Assembly: GCF_042679085.1 (NCBI RefSeq)
Contig: NZ_JBHTLQ010000020.1
Span: 1 to 64,000, forward strand
Origin: Phenylobacterium conjunctum
GTDB taxonomy: Bacteria; Pseudomonadota; Alphaproteobacteria; Caulobacterales; Caulobacteraceae
DNA length: 64,000 nucleotides
Direction of reading: 5' to 3'
In this document: positions 50,944 through 59,225 of the stretch, piece after piece
Layout of the letters: every line of letters begins with the position of its first letter
Numbering within the stretch: the first letter of the stretch is position 1
Made by a program: the position numbers and the translations under genes
The notes under the pieces: generated by a model
The model's input: the letters and a program-made list of their open reading frames with translations, nothing else
What the model was told of the DNA's origin: nothing
Databases searched by the model: none

Positions 50944-51255
50944 TCAGTCGAAGACATCGAAGATGCTCCGACGGCGGCCATGCTTGCCGTAGCCGCCGCC
51001 ATGACCGCCGCCGTGGCTGTCGCGGCCCCGGTCGTGATCGCCATGGCCGCCACGACGCGAGTCATACCGCTCCGGCGGGGGCTGTCGCGCCACCGGCGCC
51101 ACGTCGGCCTCGGCGCGGGCGTCGGCTAGGAGCTTCTCAAGCTCGCCGCGATCCAGCCAGACGCCCCGGCAGGTGGGGCACATGTCGAACTGAACGCCAT
51201 CGCGGGCGATGACCTCCATCGCGGCGTTGTCGTTGGGACACATCATCAAGGGCAT
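50944..51255 (-). CDS. Zinc-ribbon (zf-TFIIB type) protein, copy A
   Basis: A 103-residue protein. The N-terminal zinc ribbon has Cys-Pro-Asn-Asp-Asn and Cys-Pro-Thr-Cys-Arg-Gly-Val-Trp-Leu-Asp-Arg-Gly-Glu-Leu-Glu, the zf-TFIIB pattern. A Gly/His/Arg-rich tail (about 65-95) and Ser-Ile-Phe-Asp-Val-Phe-Asp follow. The family is widespread but without known role. A paralogue with the same layout, including the Gly/His tail and a Phe-Asp-Asp end, is at 59414-59767. Confidence 0.85.
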   Translation of the reverse strand: MPLMMCPNDNAAMEVIARDGVQFDMCPTCRGVWLDRGELEKLLADARAEADVAPVARQPPPERYDSRRGGHGDHDRGRDSHGGGHGGGYGKHGRRRSIFDVFD

Positions 51256-51298
51256 GGAGCCTCCAGGCGCCGAGGCGCGTTGCACGGGTTGGGGGATG

Positions 51299-51781
51299 TC
51301 ACCGCCGGGTCTCCGCAGCGTCGGCGGGGTCGCGCTGGGCGAACTTTTTGATGGGCTTGAGGCCGCGCATGGTGAGGAAGGCGGCGAGGGCCAGGATGGC
51401 GGCGATGTCGAACAGGCCATAGCCCACCGCCGCGCCGATCGCGCCCGTCACCCATAGGCCCGCCGCCGTGGCGGTGCCGTCCGCATGGCCGCGGTACTTC
51501 AGGATCGCTCCGCCACCGATGAAACCGACGCCGGTGATCAGGCCCTCCATGACCCGGCCTTGGGCCTCGCTCTCGCGCCCCAGCACGCTGACCGCCACGA
51601 TCACGAAGCCGCAGGCCGCCATGGCCACCAGCGGAAAAGTCCGCAGCCCGGCACTGCGTTCGTGACGTTCGTTGTAGAGGCCGATCGGCAGGGCCAGGAG
51701 GAAAGCCAGGCCCAGATCGGCCAAGTGGCGCACGACCGCGCCCGGATCGGCGAGGCCCCAGGCGGAGAGCCAATCAACCAT
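51299..51781 (-). CDS. MgtC/SapB-family membrane protein
   Basis: A 160-residue membrane protein with four to five spans. It has the MgtC pattern: Leu-Pro-Ile-Gly-Leu-x-x-Glu-Arg, Gly-Leu-Arg-Thr-Phe-Pro-Leu-Val, Gly-Val-Gly-Phe-Ile-Gly-Gly-Gly-Ala-Ile-Leu, and Thr-Ala-Ala-Gly-Leu-Trp-Val-Thr-Gly-Ala-Ile-Gly. MgtC proteins help growth at low Mg and in acid stress; they lower ATP synthase activity in some bacteria. No C-terminal cytoplasmic domain is present. Confidence 0.92.
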   Translation of the reverse strand: MVDWLSAWGLADPGAVVRHLADLGLAFLLALPIGLYNERHERSAGLRTFPLVAMAACGFVIVAVSVLGRESEAQGRVMEGLITGVGFIGGGAILKYRGHADGTATAAGLWVTGAIGAAVGYGLFDIAAILALAAFLTMRGLKPIKKFAQRDPADAAETRR

Positions 51782-51817
51782 GGGCGGACCGCCGGTCAGA
51801 CCTTTGCGGGGGCGGTT

Positions 51818-52237
51818 TCACTTGGACTGCAGCAGGCGCATGGTGCTCTGCTCCATCGCGTGGGAGGTGTCGATGACGTTGAGGTTGGCCTCGTAGGCGC
51901 GCTGCGCCGCCTTGAAGTCGAGGGACTCGACTAGGGTCTCGACATTCGAGAGCGTCACGTAGCCGCTCGGATCTGCGGCCGGATGGCCCGGGCTATACTC
52001 CTTCTTGAACGCCGTCGGATCGGGTTCGGTCCGGACCAGCTGGACGCTCACGGACCCATCCTCCAGCTTGAGCGGCGCGAAGATCGGCATCTGGCGTCGG
52101 TAGGGGTCGCCGCCCGGGGTGGCAGCGGTGGTCTGAGAGTTCGCGATATTCTCCGCGATAATCCGCATCCGCGCCTGCTGGGCGCGGAGCGCCATCGCCG
52201 CGATCGCCATCGGACCGCCTTCACCAAGCTTGGTCAT
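51818..52237 (-). CDS. flgC: Flagellar basal-body rod protein FlgC, second orphan copy
   Basis: A 139-residue FlgC paralogue with the same length and blocks as the copy at 7166-7585: Ala-Leu-Arg-Ala-Gln-Gln-Ala-Arg-Met-Arg-Ile-Ile-Ala-Glu-Asn-Ile-Ala-Asn, Gly-Gly-Asp-Pro-Tyr-Arg-Arg-Gln, Pro-Gly-His-Pro-Ala-Ala-Asp-Pro-Ser-Gly-Tyr and Arg-Ala-Tyr-Glu-Ala-Asn-Leu-Asn-Val. No other flagellar gene is in the window. It stands 36 bp upstream of the mgtC-like gene on the same strand. It may be a structural variant or a silent duplicate. Confidence 0.9.
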   Translation of the reverse strand: MTKLGEGGPMAIAAMALRAQQARMRIIAENIANSQTTAATPGGDPYRRQMPIFAPLKLEDGSVSVQLVRTEPDPTAFKKEYSPGHPAADPSGYVTLSNVETLVESLDFKAAQRAYEANLNVIDTSHAMEQSTMRLLQSK

Positions 52238-52851
52238 GAGCAACTCCTGGGGTGTCGTCCTCTCGGACTCGGCTGAAATGGGAGGTTGGGGGCGCCGCCG
52301 GTAATGACGCGCCACCGTCGGGTGATCGGCGGGGCGCATTCGGGACGGGGACCGGCCCGCCCGCCGCCGGCAAAGCCCTCTCGAGGCGGGCTGCTTGCAG
52401 TTGACTCCTCCTCCGCGGGCCAGGGTCACCCGTTGCGAAAGGAGGCCTAATGGTGTGCGCCGGCTTGGGCGGCTTTCGCCGTCATGCCGGCGCGTCCGGT
52501 CGCCTCCGTGATGGGTGGGGGGCGACGACCGGAACCGACATTCGAGCTGGGCCCCTCGAACGGAAGGAGGACGGGGAAAAGGGTAACGCCGGCGTGGCGT
52601 CGGGAGTGACACGCCGGCGCACCCAGCCAGGCCTGGCGAATAGGCAACGACCTGGTTGGACTGCGCTGCGCCGCCCGGTGGAGTTCGGGAGCGGAGAATG
52701 GTTCGATGCACGACGCAGCGCCGCACACCCAAGGGTGGGCGGCACGAGAAGCGACCGCGCGACACGGCCTGCGGCGACTGTCGGGGCACAGCTTTGACAT
52801 CCCTCTGCGAACAAGACCAAGGCGACGCCCGAAGGGGCGCTCAGGCTTGGC
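52238..52851. other. 614-bp gap with one strong inverted repeat
   Basis: No credible gene: all frames give Arg/Gly/Pro-rich chance translations without ribosome sites. At 52587-52596 CGCCGGCGTG is followed after 13 bases by its exact complement CACGCCGGCG (52610-52619), a hairpin that could end transcription from either side. The rest is unassigned; it probably carries the flgC promoter. Confidence 0.4.
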
Positions 52852-53289
52852 TCAGGCGCGAGGGGGACGCTCCAGGCGGTCAGGCTCGACCGGCGGCGGC
52901 GGCAGGGCGAATTCTGAGCGCCAGCGCAAGGGCTGACGCGCCACCGTCTCGGCGACCTGCATGTCGGCCGGCATCGGGGCCATGTGGCCCGCGCAGCCGC
53001 CGCAGGTCCGGGCGGGCGCCGTGATCGGGGCCCCGACATCGTCCGGTCCGCCGACGGGCGGAGCTTGGACCGAGGTTTGCAGCCCCGCCCCCTGCGTCTG
53101 TTCGACACCGACGTCAGCCGCCGGCGGGCCGGCATGCGCCAGCGGGCCACAGGAGAGGCAGGTGCCCAGCAGGCAGAGCGCGAAGACCGGTGTGAGCAGA
53201 AGCCGCAGCCACCCGTTCGCCGTCGGGCGCGACGACCGGTGCGTCCGCCAATGCGGAGCTCCTCGCGTCGTGACCGAAGCTTCGAACAT
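52852..53289 (-). CDS. Hypothetical secreted protein with Cys-x2-Cys-x2-His motif
   Basis: A 145-residue protein with a hydrophobic segment around 27-47 that ends Leu-Gly-Thr-Cys-Leu-Ser-Cys-Gly, either a late signal peptide or a lipobox. The mature part has Cys-Gly-Gly-Cys-Ala-Gly-His-Met-Ala-Pro-Met, which could bind metal, and a Pro-rich C-terminus. Not recognised. The start at 53289 is the first ATG in frame with a reasonable distance to the signal. Confidence 0.5.
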   Translation of the reverse strand: MFEASVTTRGAPHWRTHRSSRPTANGWLRLLLTPVFALCLLGTCLSCGPLAHAGPPAADVGVEQTQGAGLQTSVQAPPVGGPDDVGAPITAPARTCGGCAGHMAPMPADMQVAETVARQPLRWRSEFALPPPPVEPDRLERPPRA

Positions 53290-53597
53290 GGTGGGATAGT
53301 GCCTGCATTCTCGCGCTTCGGGAAGCACGATCGAGTCGCCAACCCGCGCAGCGGGGCGGACCGAAGCGCCCCGATCACTACGTTGGCGAGCGGCCGTTGA
53401 ATCTCCGGTCCGAAGTAGCCTTGCGATCAGGACCCCGGCCGCGCCTGAGCCGCCGGCACATTGGCTACGATACCGGCCTCGTTGCCCGAACTGGCCGGCG
53501 ACCGCGACGAGGGGGAAGTCCGACGACGCGATGCTCCGCGCAGCCAAAGGCCAGGACGGCCACCCGCGACGTTACGCCAGCAGAAGGAGAGTTGGTC
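53290..53597. other. Gap without supported gene
   Basis: About 310 bp in which I see no gene. It precedes the frameshifted lipoprotein copy at 53598 and should contain its former promoter; a ribosome site AAGGAGA lies at 53584-53590. No repeats or hairpins stand out. Confidence 0.3.
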
Positions 53598-53864
53598 GTG
53601 CTGAAATCTAGACGCGCGGATCGTCCTGATGCTCGCCGGACTGGCAAGCGTCGTCCTGGCGGGCTGCTCGACGTGCGGCGCCGGCAGCTACGGTTCGCAT
53701 GGCCGTTCCTATCCCAGCTACGGGTACAGCACGCCTTACAGCTATGTCGAGGGTCGCTACGCGACGCCTCGCGCCTACGATCGCGCCTACGATCGCGGCT
53801 ACGGGTTCCGCGGCTATTCCAGGAGCCCAACGGCTTTGGCCACCTGGGCGGGCGGTGGCACTAG
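53598..53864 (+). pseudogene. Tyr/Gly-rich lipoprotein copy A, two frameshifts
   Basis: Homologous to the intact lipoprotein at 58935-59219. A GTG (53598) with a ribosome site starts in one frame (Val-Leu-Lys-Ser-Arg-Arg). The lipobox and body (Val-Leu-Ala-Gly-Cys-Ser, then Gly-Ser-Tyr-Gly, Tyr-Ser-Tyr and Ala-Thr-Pro-Arg-Ala-Tyr-Asp) are in the +1 frame. The end (Asn-Gly-Phe-Gly-His-Leu-Gly-Gly, stop 53862-53864) returns to the first frame. So two compensating frameshifts are needed to restore the product. Either the gene is broken or the sequence has indels. A shorter ATG start at 53629 would lack a charged signal start. Confidence 0.6.
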
Positions 53865-54751
53865 GCTGACCAAGCCGGCGGCGCGGGCTTCAAGGCATAG
53901 AAGGCCCCGCGAACCCGCGTGACCCGCTCAGACCGCGTGAGCGTAAACCGCTCCCCGTCCAAAATCGCGGGGATCGGCCGGCTGGAGGCGATCTCCAGGC
54001 TCTCCAAGTGCGCGAGCGTGACGGTCTCATCGGCTCGCCAGCCGCGAAACGCGGACATCACCGCCAGACGGATCGCGTCCCCCGCGCCATCGACATCGAT
54101 GGCTGCGGCTTCAAGCAGCACCTCCCCGTCAGTCTCCGGCGGCGGCAACGGACAGAGCACCACAACCGCTTCGGCCTTCGAGGCGGACTTTCCCTCGAAT
54201 CGGTATCTGAGTTCGGCTCCCAGCGCCTGCTTGAGGGCCGCGACCCCCTGTTCCCACGCGGCGGGCAGATCGCCATCCCGGATAGCCTCGCGGGCTTCGG
54301 CGAAGAGGGATGCGCCGCCGAACACGCCTGCGACGTAAAAGCGGTGGCCCCCCACCTGCCCGCCATGCACGGCTTGCACGATCGGCGCGGCGAGGGTGTC
54401 GGTCAGCGCTTCTCGCCAGGTACGGGCGCCGTAGAGCGCCTTGGGGAGCATGTTCATGGTCCCGCCCGGCAGTGGCATGAGCAGAGGGCCTTCGGCCTCG
54501 CACCGCTGGGCGGCCGCCCGTATGGTGCCGTCGCCGCCCAGAACGACCATTACGTCCAACCCACTTTCCGTCGCCTGGTCCAAAGCTCGATCCACCCCCT
54601 TGCCGACGACATCCCAGACTTGCACCGGCTCGACCTCGGCCGTCTCCAGGACGCTGAGGACGGCGCCGCGGGTGGAGCTGTCGCAGCTGCCACTCGAGGT
54701 GTTCAGAAGGACGCCGATCCGGAGCGAACGCAGGTCGAGGTCTGACGGCAC
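53861..54751 (-). CDS. Diacylglycerol kinase family protein
   Basis: A 296-residue lipid kinase of the DAGK catalytic family. The N-terminus has Ile-Gly-Val-Leu-Leu-Asn-Thr-Ser-Ser-Gly, followed by Val-Leu-Gly-Gly-Asp-Gly-Thr-Ile-Arg-Ala-Ala, the nucleotide-binding motif, and Pro-Gly-Gly-Thr-Met-Asn-Met-Leu-Pro-Lys. The C-terminal half has the family beta-sandwich with Ala-Ile-Leu-Asp-Gly-Glu near the end. It may phosphorylate diacylglycerol or a similar lipid. Its end overlaps the broken lipoprotein gene on the other strand by 4 bp. A decayed relative is at 59226-59418. Confidence 0.9.
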   Translation of the reverse strand: MPSDLDLRSLRIGVLLNTSSGSCDSSTRGAVLSVLETAEVEPVQVWDVVGKGVDRALDQATESGLDVMVVLGGDGTIRAAAQRCEAEGPLLMPLPGGTMNMLPKALYGARTWREALTDTLAAPIVQAVHGGQVGGHRFYVAGVFGGASLFAEAREAIRDGDLPAAWEQGVAALKQALGAELRYRFEGKSASKAEAVVVLCPLPPPETDGEVLLEAAAIDVDGAGDAIRLAVMSAFRGWRADETVTLAHLESLEIASSRPIPAILDGERFTLTRSERVTRVRGAFYALKPAPPAWSA

Positions 54752-55073
54752 TATGGGTCGCGATGAGACGGCGCCAGGCGGTATTTGACCTGTCAGCGCC
54801 TAGGACGGAGAGGACCTCGGTCGCAACGGCCACGGCCGAAGCGGGTTGCCGATTTTGTGCTCCGCCAGTCGTCAAAAACGCGGCGGGGGAAGCCTCGGCG
54901 TCGGCGGTGACCGCCGCCATGCCCCCTCCCCGCCGTGACGATGGTCCGATGACCTCCGCCGGGTCCGGGCGATAGGCGCCGTCCGACAGCTCCCCGTCAC
55001 CAGCAGACGCCTGGCGGTCCCGTTGGGGGTCGTATGGGGGTCCATAGGCGGCGGCGCGCTCGTACTCCTTGGA

Positions 55074-55101
55074 GACGCTCCGCCCGCGCGGGCGGAGCGT
55101 C
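55074..55101. terminator. 28-bp perfect palindrome, likely terminator
   Basis: The sequence from 55074 to 55101 is its own reverse complement, built from GACGCTCCGCCCGC and its mirror. It lies 20 bp downstream of the minus-strand gene ending at 55121, so it probably ends that transcript. There is no T-tract. The rest of 54752-55120 has no supported gene. Confidence 0.6.
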
Positions 55102-55120
55102 CCGGATCAAGCCAAACGAC

Positions 55121-55465
55121 TTAGTGGTGGCGATCGTAACGGCCCCGGGGGGCGACATGATGGCGGTCCCGGCGAACGTGCCGGTCGTTGCGGTAGCTAT
55201 AGTTGTGGGCGCGCGCGCCGTAGTGCCCGCCGTTGTAGGCTGGACCCCCATAGGCATAGCCACGACTCGTATAGGGCTGAGCGTAGCCGTATGGCGCGCC
55301 GTAGCCGCGATCGTCATAGGCTTGGCCGCGGTAGGGCTGCTGCGGGCCGTAATAGGGCTGCTGATCGTAGTAGCCTTGCTGACCGCCGTAGCCGTAGGGC
55401 TGCGCCATGGCGGCCGAGGCTCCGAGGACCGAAAGCGCCGCCGCGGCGGCAATGAGGTACTTCAT
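55121..55465 (-). CDS. Secreted Tyr/Gln/Gly-rich protein, copy A
   Basis: A 114-residue protein with signal peptide (1-22, Ala-Met-Ala). The mature part is low complexity: Gln-Pro-Tyr-Gly-Tyr-Gly-Gly-Gln-Gln-Gly-Tyr-Tyr, many Tyr-Gly and Pro-Tyr pairs, and a basic His/Arg tail ending Arg-His-His. A strong ribosome site (GAGGAG) is present. Not assigned to a family. The copy at 59829-60188 shares signal peptide, repeat style and the Arg-His-His end. Such proteins might form gels or bind metals, but nothing shows this. Confidence 0.75.
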   Translation of the reverse strand: MKYLIAAAAALSVLGASAAMAQPYGYGGQQGYYDQQPYYGPQQPYRGQAYDDRGYGAPYGYAQPYTSRGYAYGGPAYNGGHYGARAHNYSYRNDRHVRRDRHHVAPRGRYDRHH

Positions 55466-55469
55466 GGGA

Positions 55470-55646
55470 ACCACTCCTCTGCCGCGGGGCGAAGGCCCGC
55501 GGCGATCAGGCATCATGGACTTTGGGCCTGAACCTCTGGAGAACGCTGTGCGTCACCTCCCGTTCATCTAGCCGGATCTGAGGACTGCAGGAGGTACGAC
55601 ACTCAAGCATTTGGGAGATCGCCGCCAACATCTTCAACTTGAGCCT
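55470..55646. repeat. Intergenic repeat A (partner at 60189-60371)
   Basis: The upstream DNA of copy A matches that of copy B in order: GCGGCGATCAGGCATC, then GCCTGAACC, GAACGCT, CGTCACC, TTCATC and TGGGAGATCGCC. Matches outside any gene show that the neighbourhood was duplicated as DNA. This stretch holds the promoter region of the gene at 55121-55465. Confidence 0.65.
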
Positions 55647-55735
55647 CGCCGACCTCCTCGCATACCTCGTGCGGTGAGAGATTCTGCCCGAGATAGCCTG
55701 AGGTCAGTGGCGCATTGGGGCTGCCCCGGGCAGGC

Positions 55736-56256
55736 CTACCGTCGCCGACCCCTCTTCGGCGGCGGGAGGTTTCGGGGCGCTCTGGATTTCCCGGCCCTCG
55801 GGGGCTTCGGCTTCGGCGCGGCCGGGGCTGCCAAGCGGTGGCGCACATCGTTGACGAAGGTTTCGAAGGGACGCTTCAACAGCCGCTGCAGCCGCCCCTC
55901 GATCACGCGACTCAAGAAGCTCTGAGCCTCAATTCCGTGGCGCAGCCGGCTGCCGTCCCCGTCGCGCTCCAGCTCGAAGCTGAGTTCGTAGCGTATAAGG
56001 CCGGGCCCCACCCGAAAGACAGCGCCAGGCTACGCCCCGGCGTCAGGCGCGTAACCTCGCACGGGAGCGCAAGCCGGCGGATCGGTCCGGCCGGGCGAGC
56101 GAGCGGAACGACATAGTCGACGGGCGCGTGGGGCTTCAGCTTGCCGGACAGCGCCAGGGCGCGTGTCCACAAGGGGTAGTTCTCGAAGCAGATGAGCAGC
56201 GCCCAAACCCGCTCCGGCGGCACGGCGACATGCGCCTCGGCGTGCATTCCCGGCAT
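55736..56256 (-). pseudogene. SRPBCC-domain protein copy A, one frameshift
   Basis: From ATG 56256 the first ~85 codons read as an SRPBCC (polyketide cyclase/START-like) domain: Glu-Arg-Val-Trp-Ala-Leu-Leu, Phe-Glu-Asn-Tyr-Pro-Leu-Trp-Thr, Leu-Ala-Leu-Ser-Phe-Gly-Trp-Gly. The rest of the domain (Tyr-Glu-Leu-Ser-Phe-Glu-Leu-Glu, His-Gly-Ile-Glu-Ala and a basic Pro/Lys/Arg tail ending at 55736) is in another frame. The shift falls at a G/C homopolymer run near 56005-56018. The intact relative is at 61352-61852. It is either a pseudogene or a sequencing indel. Confidence 0.65.
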
Positions 56257-56651
56257 CGCTTAGCGCATCCCCGATGAGCATAGCCGTCCGGCGCCGACCA
56301 CGCGGCGACGGGTCGTCTCGCGAGCGGCGCGCCCCGTCGTGAGGAAGAACATGCCCATCAAAGAGCAGACGCGCCGCCTGCGGGCAAGGCTCGGCGCCGC
56401 CTCCGGGTTTCCGATGTCGGCCGGAGTCTTCGCTCGTGGTTCGGACCGATGGAGGCGCCGACGTCGGCGCGTGTAGCAGGGACGTTTGGATCACATCACC
56501 GCCACTATTGAGGCCCAGTGGTTTTAGGCGCACACGTCGTCAACGAACCGCTCTCCATGCTCGCAGGCCGCGCCCTGTTCCCTGGCTGCGCGGTCGCGAT
56601 GCACGCCATTGCCAAGTCGGATCCCCTCCTGCTCTGAACCGGAGGCAGAGT
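56257..56651. other. Gap, no firm gene
   Basis: About 395 bp. A 41-codon frame from ATG 56351 has a ribosome-like leader (GAGGAAG) but a very Arg-rich product, so I do not call it. The ribosome site of the next gene (GGAGG) is at 56641-56645. No hairpin of note. Confidence 0.3.
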
Positions 56652-56867
56652 ATGGCTACACAACAGATGCCCATTTCCATCGCCATCGTGCGGCACCAAG
56701 CCGGCTGGCGCGTCATCTCCGACGCCGGCTCGATGGGTAGCTACGCCTACCAGGTGGACGCCGAGGAAGCGGCTCTTAGGTTCGCCAGGGCTGCCAAAGG
56801 CGCCGGGCGGCCAGTCGAAGTGCTGCTGCAGCAAGCGGATGGAGAGCTGCGTCCATTCCCCGGATGA
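56652..56867 (+). CDS. DUF2188-like small protein
   Basis: A 71-residue protein with a clear ribosome site (GGAGGCAGAG). The middle reads Gly-Trp-Arg-Val-Ile-Ser-Asp-Ala-Gly-Ser, with a helix Glu-Glu-Ala-Ala-Leu-Arg-Phe-Ala and a strand Val-Glu-Val-Leu-Leu-Gln-Gln-Ala-Asp-Gly. This two-strand, one-helix layout resembles DUF2188-type small proteins. The role is unknown. Confidence 0.65.
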   Translation: MATQQMPISIAIVRHQAGWRVISDAGSMGSYAYQVDAEEAALRFARAAKGAGRPVEVLLQQADGELRPFPG

Positions 56868-57173
56868 GCAGGTCCGAGGCTGAGGTTGCAACGGGATCCA
56901 CCCGCGCCATCGACGCTCTGAGACCATCGCCAAGCTTCGGTTTTTGGAGGACAGGCAGCTGCCGACGGTACGGCGCCGAACCCGGATGCGCGCCCGGTGA
57001 GCCCTTAGGGCCATGGCCGCGATGCCGACGACACCAGCTTGACGACTTTGACCGTGACTGGACCCTCCATGGGCGTCAACCTCTCTGACAATGGCTCACG
57101 GCCTGTATCGAAAAGAACCCCATACGTGTGTACTGTCAGGCATTAGGATCGGCTGAAGGGGGCGCCTGAGTTC
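56868..57173. other. Gap, no supported gene
   Basis: About 300 bp with no credible frame. It should contain the promoter of the lipoprotein gene at 57174. I see no operator or hairpin that stands out. Confidence 0.3.
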
Positions 57174-57770
57174 ATGACAACGCCTAAGCCACATGCGCTC
57201 GGTGCGAAGACGCTCGTCATCCTGCTGAGCGTCGCGACCCTCAGCGCCTGTGCGACGGCGACGCCCTACCAGCCGAACCTCCCGCGCCAGAAGGCCAGCG
57301 GCGGATACTCCGAGCAGCGCCTGGAACCGAACCGTTGGCGAGTGACGTTTGCCGGCAACAGCCTGACGTCCCGGGAGACGGTGGAGAGCTACCTCCTGTT
57401 CCGGGCGGCTGAACTCACTCAGGCGCAAGGCTACGACTGGTTCGCCATCGCCGATCGCAGAACGGACAGGCAGACCCGCAGCTATTTGCAGACCGACCCA
57501 TTCTATGGGTCGTGGTACGGGTCTCACTTTGGACACTTCGCGCCGACGTGGCGCTATCATGGAGGCCACGGCTGGAGCACCTGGCATCCTCACATGGGCA
57601 GCCCATTCTTCGCCAGCCGCATCGACGTGCAGACCATCCAGAAGTTCGAGGCCACTGCTGAGATCGTCATGGGTCGCGGCGCGAAGCCCGTGGACGATCC
57701 GACGGCCTTCGATGCGCGCGCGGTCCAGGAGAACCTCCGCCCCAGAATCCTGAGCCCGGCGCCCGAGTAG
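57174..57770 (+). CDS. Lipoprotein of the CC0125/CC1285 type, copy B
   Basis: A 198-residue lipoprotein with lipobox Leu-Ser-Ala-Cys-Ala near residue 25. Shared blocks with copy A (50286-50885): Ala-Thr-Pro-Tyr-Gln-Pro, Val-Thr-Phe-Ala-Gly-Asn-Ser-Leu-Thr-Ser-Arg-Glu-Thr-Val-Glu, Gly-Tyr-Asp-Trp-Phe, and Phe-Asp-Ala-Arg-Ala-Val-Gln-Glu-Asn-Leu. The central segment has many Tyr, Trp and His residues instead of the Gly/His repeats of copy A. Function unknown. Confidence 0.87.
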   Translation: MTTPKPHALGAKTLVILLSVATLSACATATPYQPNLPRQKASGGYSEQRLEPNRWRVTFAGNSLTSRETVESYLLFRAAELTQAQGYDWFAIADRRTDRQTRSYLQTDPFYGSWYGSHFGHFAPTWRYHGGHGWSTWHPHMGSPFFASRIDVQTIQKFEATAEIVMGRGAKPVDDPTAFDARAVQENLRPRILSPAPE

Positions 57771-57869
57771 GTTCGCGGTGGAACACCGGGGTCTGCTCTA
57801 GCCGCTCTATCTCGCACGGCACATGTGGCATCCCCGTTGACGGCTCCCAAAGGATTCGCCCCGGCTGGC

Positions 57870-58763
57870 CTACAGGTGCGCGATAGCTGCATCCTCACAG
57901 GGGATGCGCTCTGTCTGCAGCGTGATGTGTTCGAGTTGGTAATCGTCGCGCAGACGCGACGAGACAGCCAGGCGGACGTCTTCAGCCTCCGCACCATCCA
58001 CCAGCACCACGTGGGCCGAAGCGCTCGTCTGGTCCGCACCAGTGACCCAGACGTGCAGGTCATGAACGCCTGCGACGCCCGGCGTTCCAGCGATCGCCTT
58101 GCGGATTTCGGCAAGCACCACACCGCGGGGCGCACTCTCAAGCAGGATGTTCGTGCTGTCGCGCAGCAGAATCCAGGTGCGCGGCAGCACCCAAAGTCCG
58201 ATCGCGATGGCGACGATCGGATCGACCCACGGCCAACCGGTCACGCGGATCACAACGGCCCCGACAATGACGCCGAGCGAGCCGAGCATGTCGGCCCAGA
58301 CCTCCAGATAGGCGCCCTTCACGTTTAGACTCTTGTCCTTGCCGCCCGATAGTAGGCGCATCGACACCAAGTTGATCACGAGGCCCAGAATGGCGACGAT
58401 CAGCATGCCGGTCGATTGCACCGCCTCGGGTTCCAGGATCCGCCGGATCCCCTCGACCAGCACATAGATCGCTACGCCGAACAGCAGGATCGCGTTGAAT
58501 GCGGCGGCCAGGATCTCGAATCGCCGGTAGCCGAAGGTGCGGCGATCATCGGGCTTGCGCGAGCCGATCCGAATGGCGGCCAAGGCGATCGCGAGCGCTG
58601 CGGCATCGGTGAACATGTGCGCCGCGTCCGAGAGCAGCGCCAGGCTGTTGAAGACGAAGCCCGCCACCACTTCGGCGATCAGGAAGGTGCTGGTCAGCGC
58701 CAAAGCGATCGCCAGCCTACGGCTGTTGGTGTTCGCGCCCGCGTGGTCGTGTCCGGCACCCAT
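57870..58763 (-). CDS. czcD: Cation diffusion facilitator, CzcD/ZitB-like
   Basis: A 297-residue CDF transporter. Six spans; helix II has Leu-Leu-Ser-Asp-Ala-Ala-His-Met-Phe-Thr-Asp, and helix V has Glu-Val-Trp-Ala-Asp-Met-Leu-Gly-Ser, in place of the common His-x-x-x-Asp. The cytoplasmic C-terminal domain (about 205-285) has Gly-Val-His-Asp-Leu-His-Val-Trp, a typical CDF dimer motif. Substrate Zn, with Cd or Co possible. Unlike the HMA-CDF fusion at 46012, this one is a standard full-length form. No MerR-type box was seen upstream. Confidence 0.94.
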   Translation of the reverse strand: MGAGHDHAGANTNSRRLAIALALTSTFLIAEVVAGFVFNSLALLSDAAHMFTDAAALAIALAAIRIGSRKPDDRRTFGYRRFEILAAAFNAILLFGVAIYVLVEGIRRILEPEAVQSTGMLIVAILGLVINLVSMRLLSGGKDKSLNVKGAYLEVWADMLGSLGVIVGAVVIRVTGWPWVDPIVAIAIGLWVLPRTWILLRDSTNILLESAPRGVVLAEIRKAIAGTPGVAGVHDLHVWVTGADQTSASAHVVLVDGAEAEDVRLAVSSRLRDDYQLEHITLQTERIPCEDAAIAHL

Positions 58764-58934
58764 GGATCTTGCTCTCGGTTGATCGCAGCTGCAGCGCAGC
58801 TGATGAACGCGCGAATCGCGCTGGTGGGGTCAACCTAACTCTGCCCGCCATCGCGGTTGGAAGATGACCCGAGCGGCGGACATCTGAACGAGTCGTTTCC
58901 TGCTACGTTACGCCGCGAGGAAGGAGAACGCGTC

Positions 58935-59219
58935 ATGCTAAGGAGAAGACGCTTCACAATCGGACCCGTGTTCGTTGCCGGACTGGCAGGTCTCGCCTTG
59001 GCCGGGTGCTCGACCTACGGCGCGGGCGACTACGGCTACCACGGTTCCTCGCACCCCAACTACGGCTACGTTGCGCCCTACAGCTATGGCCGAGGCGCGA
59101 TCTACGTGACGCCGCGGGCCTACGACCGTGGCCATTACGCCGGCTATAATCGGTACGGCTCGCGCGGATATCCCAGCGGCCACAACGGCTTCGGACATCT
59201 CGGGGGGCGCCGACACTAG
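58935..59219 (+). CDS. Tyr/Gly-rich lipoprotein, copy B (intact)
   Basis: A 94-residue lipoprotein with a good ribosome site (AAGGAGA). The start Met-Leu-Arg-Arg-Arg-Arg and the hydrophobic part end in the lipobox Leu-Ala-Gly-Cys-Ser. The mature chain is Tyr/Gly-rich (Tyr-Gly-Tyr-His-Gly, Tyr-Val-Ala-Pro-Tyr-Ser-Tyr) and ends Gly-Phe-Gly-His-Leu-Gly-Gly-Arg-Arg-His. The frameshifted copy at 53598-53864 shares start, lipobox and end. Function unknown. Confidence 0.72.
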   Translation: MLRRRRFTIGPVFVAGLAGLALAGCSTYGAGDYGYHGSSHPNYGYVAPYSYGRGAIYVTPRAYDRGHYAGYNRYGSRGYPSGHNGFGHLGGRRH

Positions 59220-59225
59220 AGGCGT

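Noticed and set aside
56351..56476. 41-codon frame with a GAGGAAG leader
   Set aside because: The product is extremely Arg-rich at its end and has no sign of a domain; a chance frame is more likely.
57790..57815. CTCTAGCCGCTCTATC as a fourth MerR-type operator
   Set aside because: It lacks the TTGATC -35 at the right distance and lies between gene ends, not upstream of a start.
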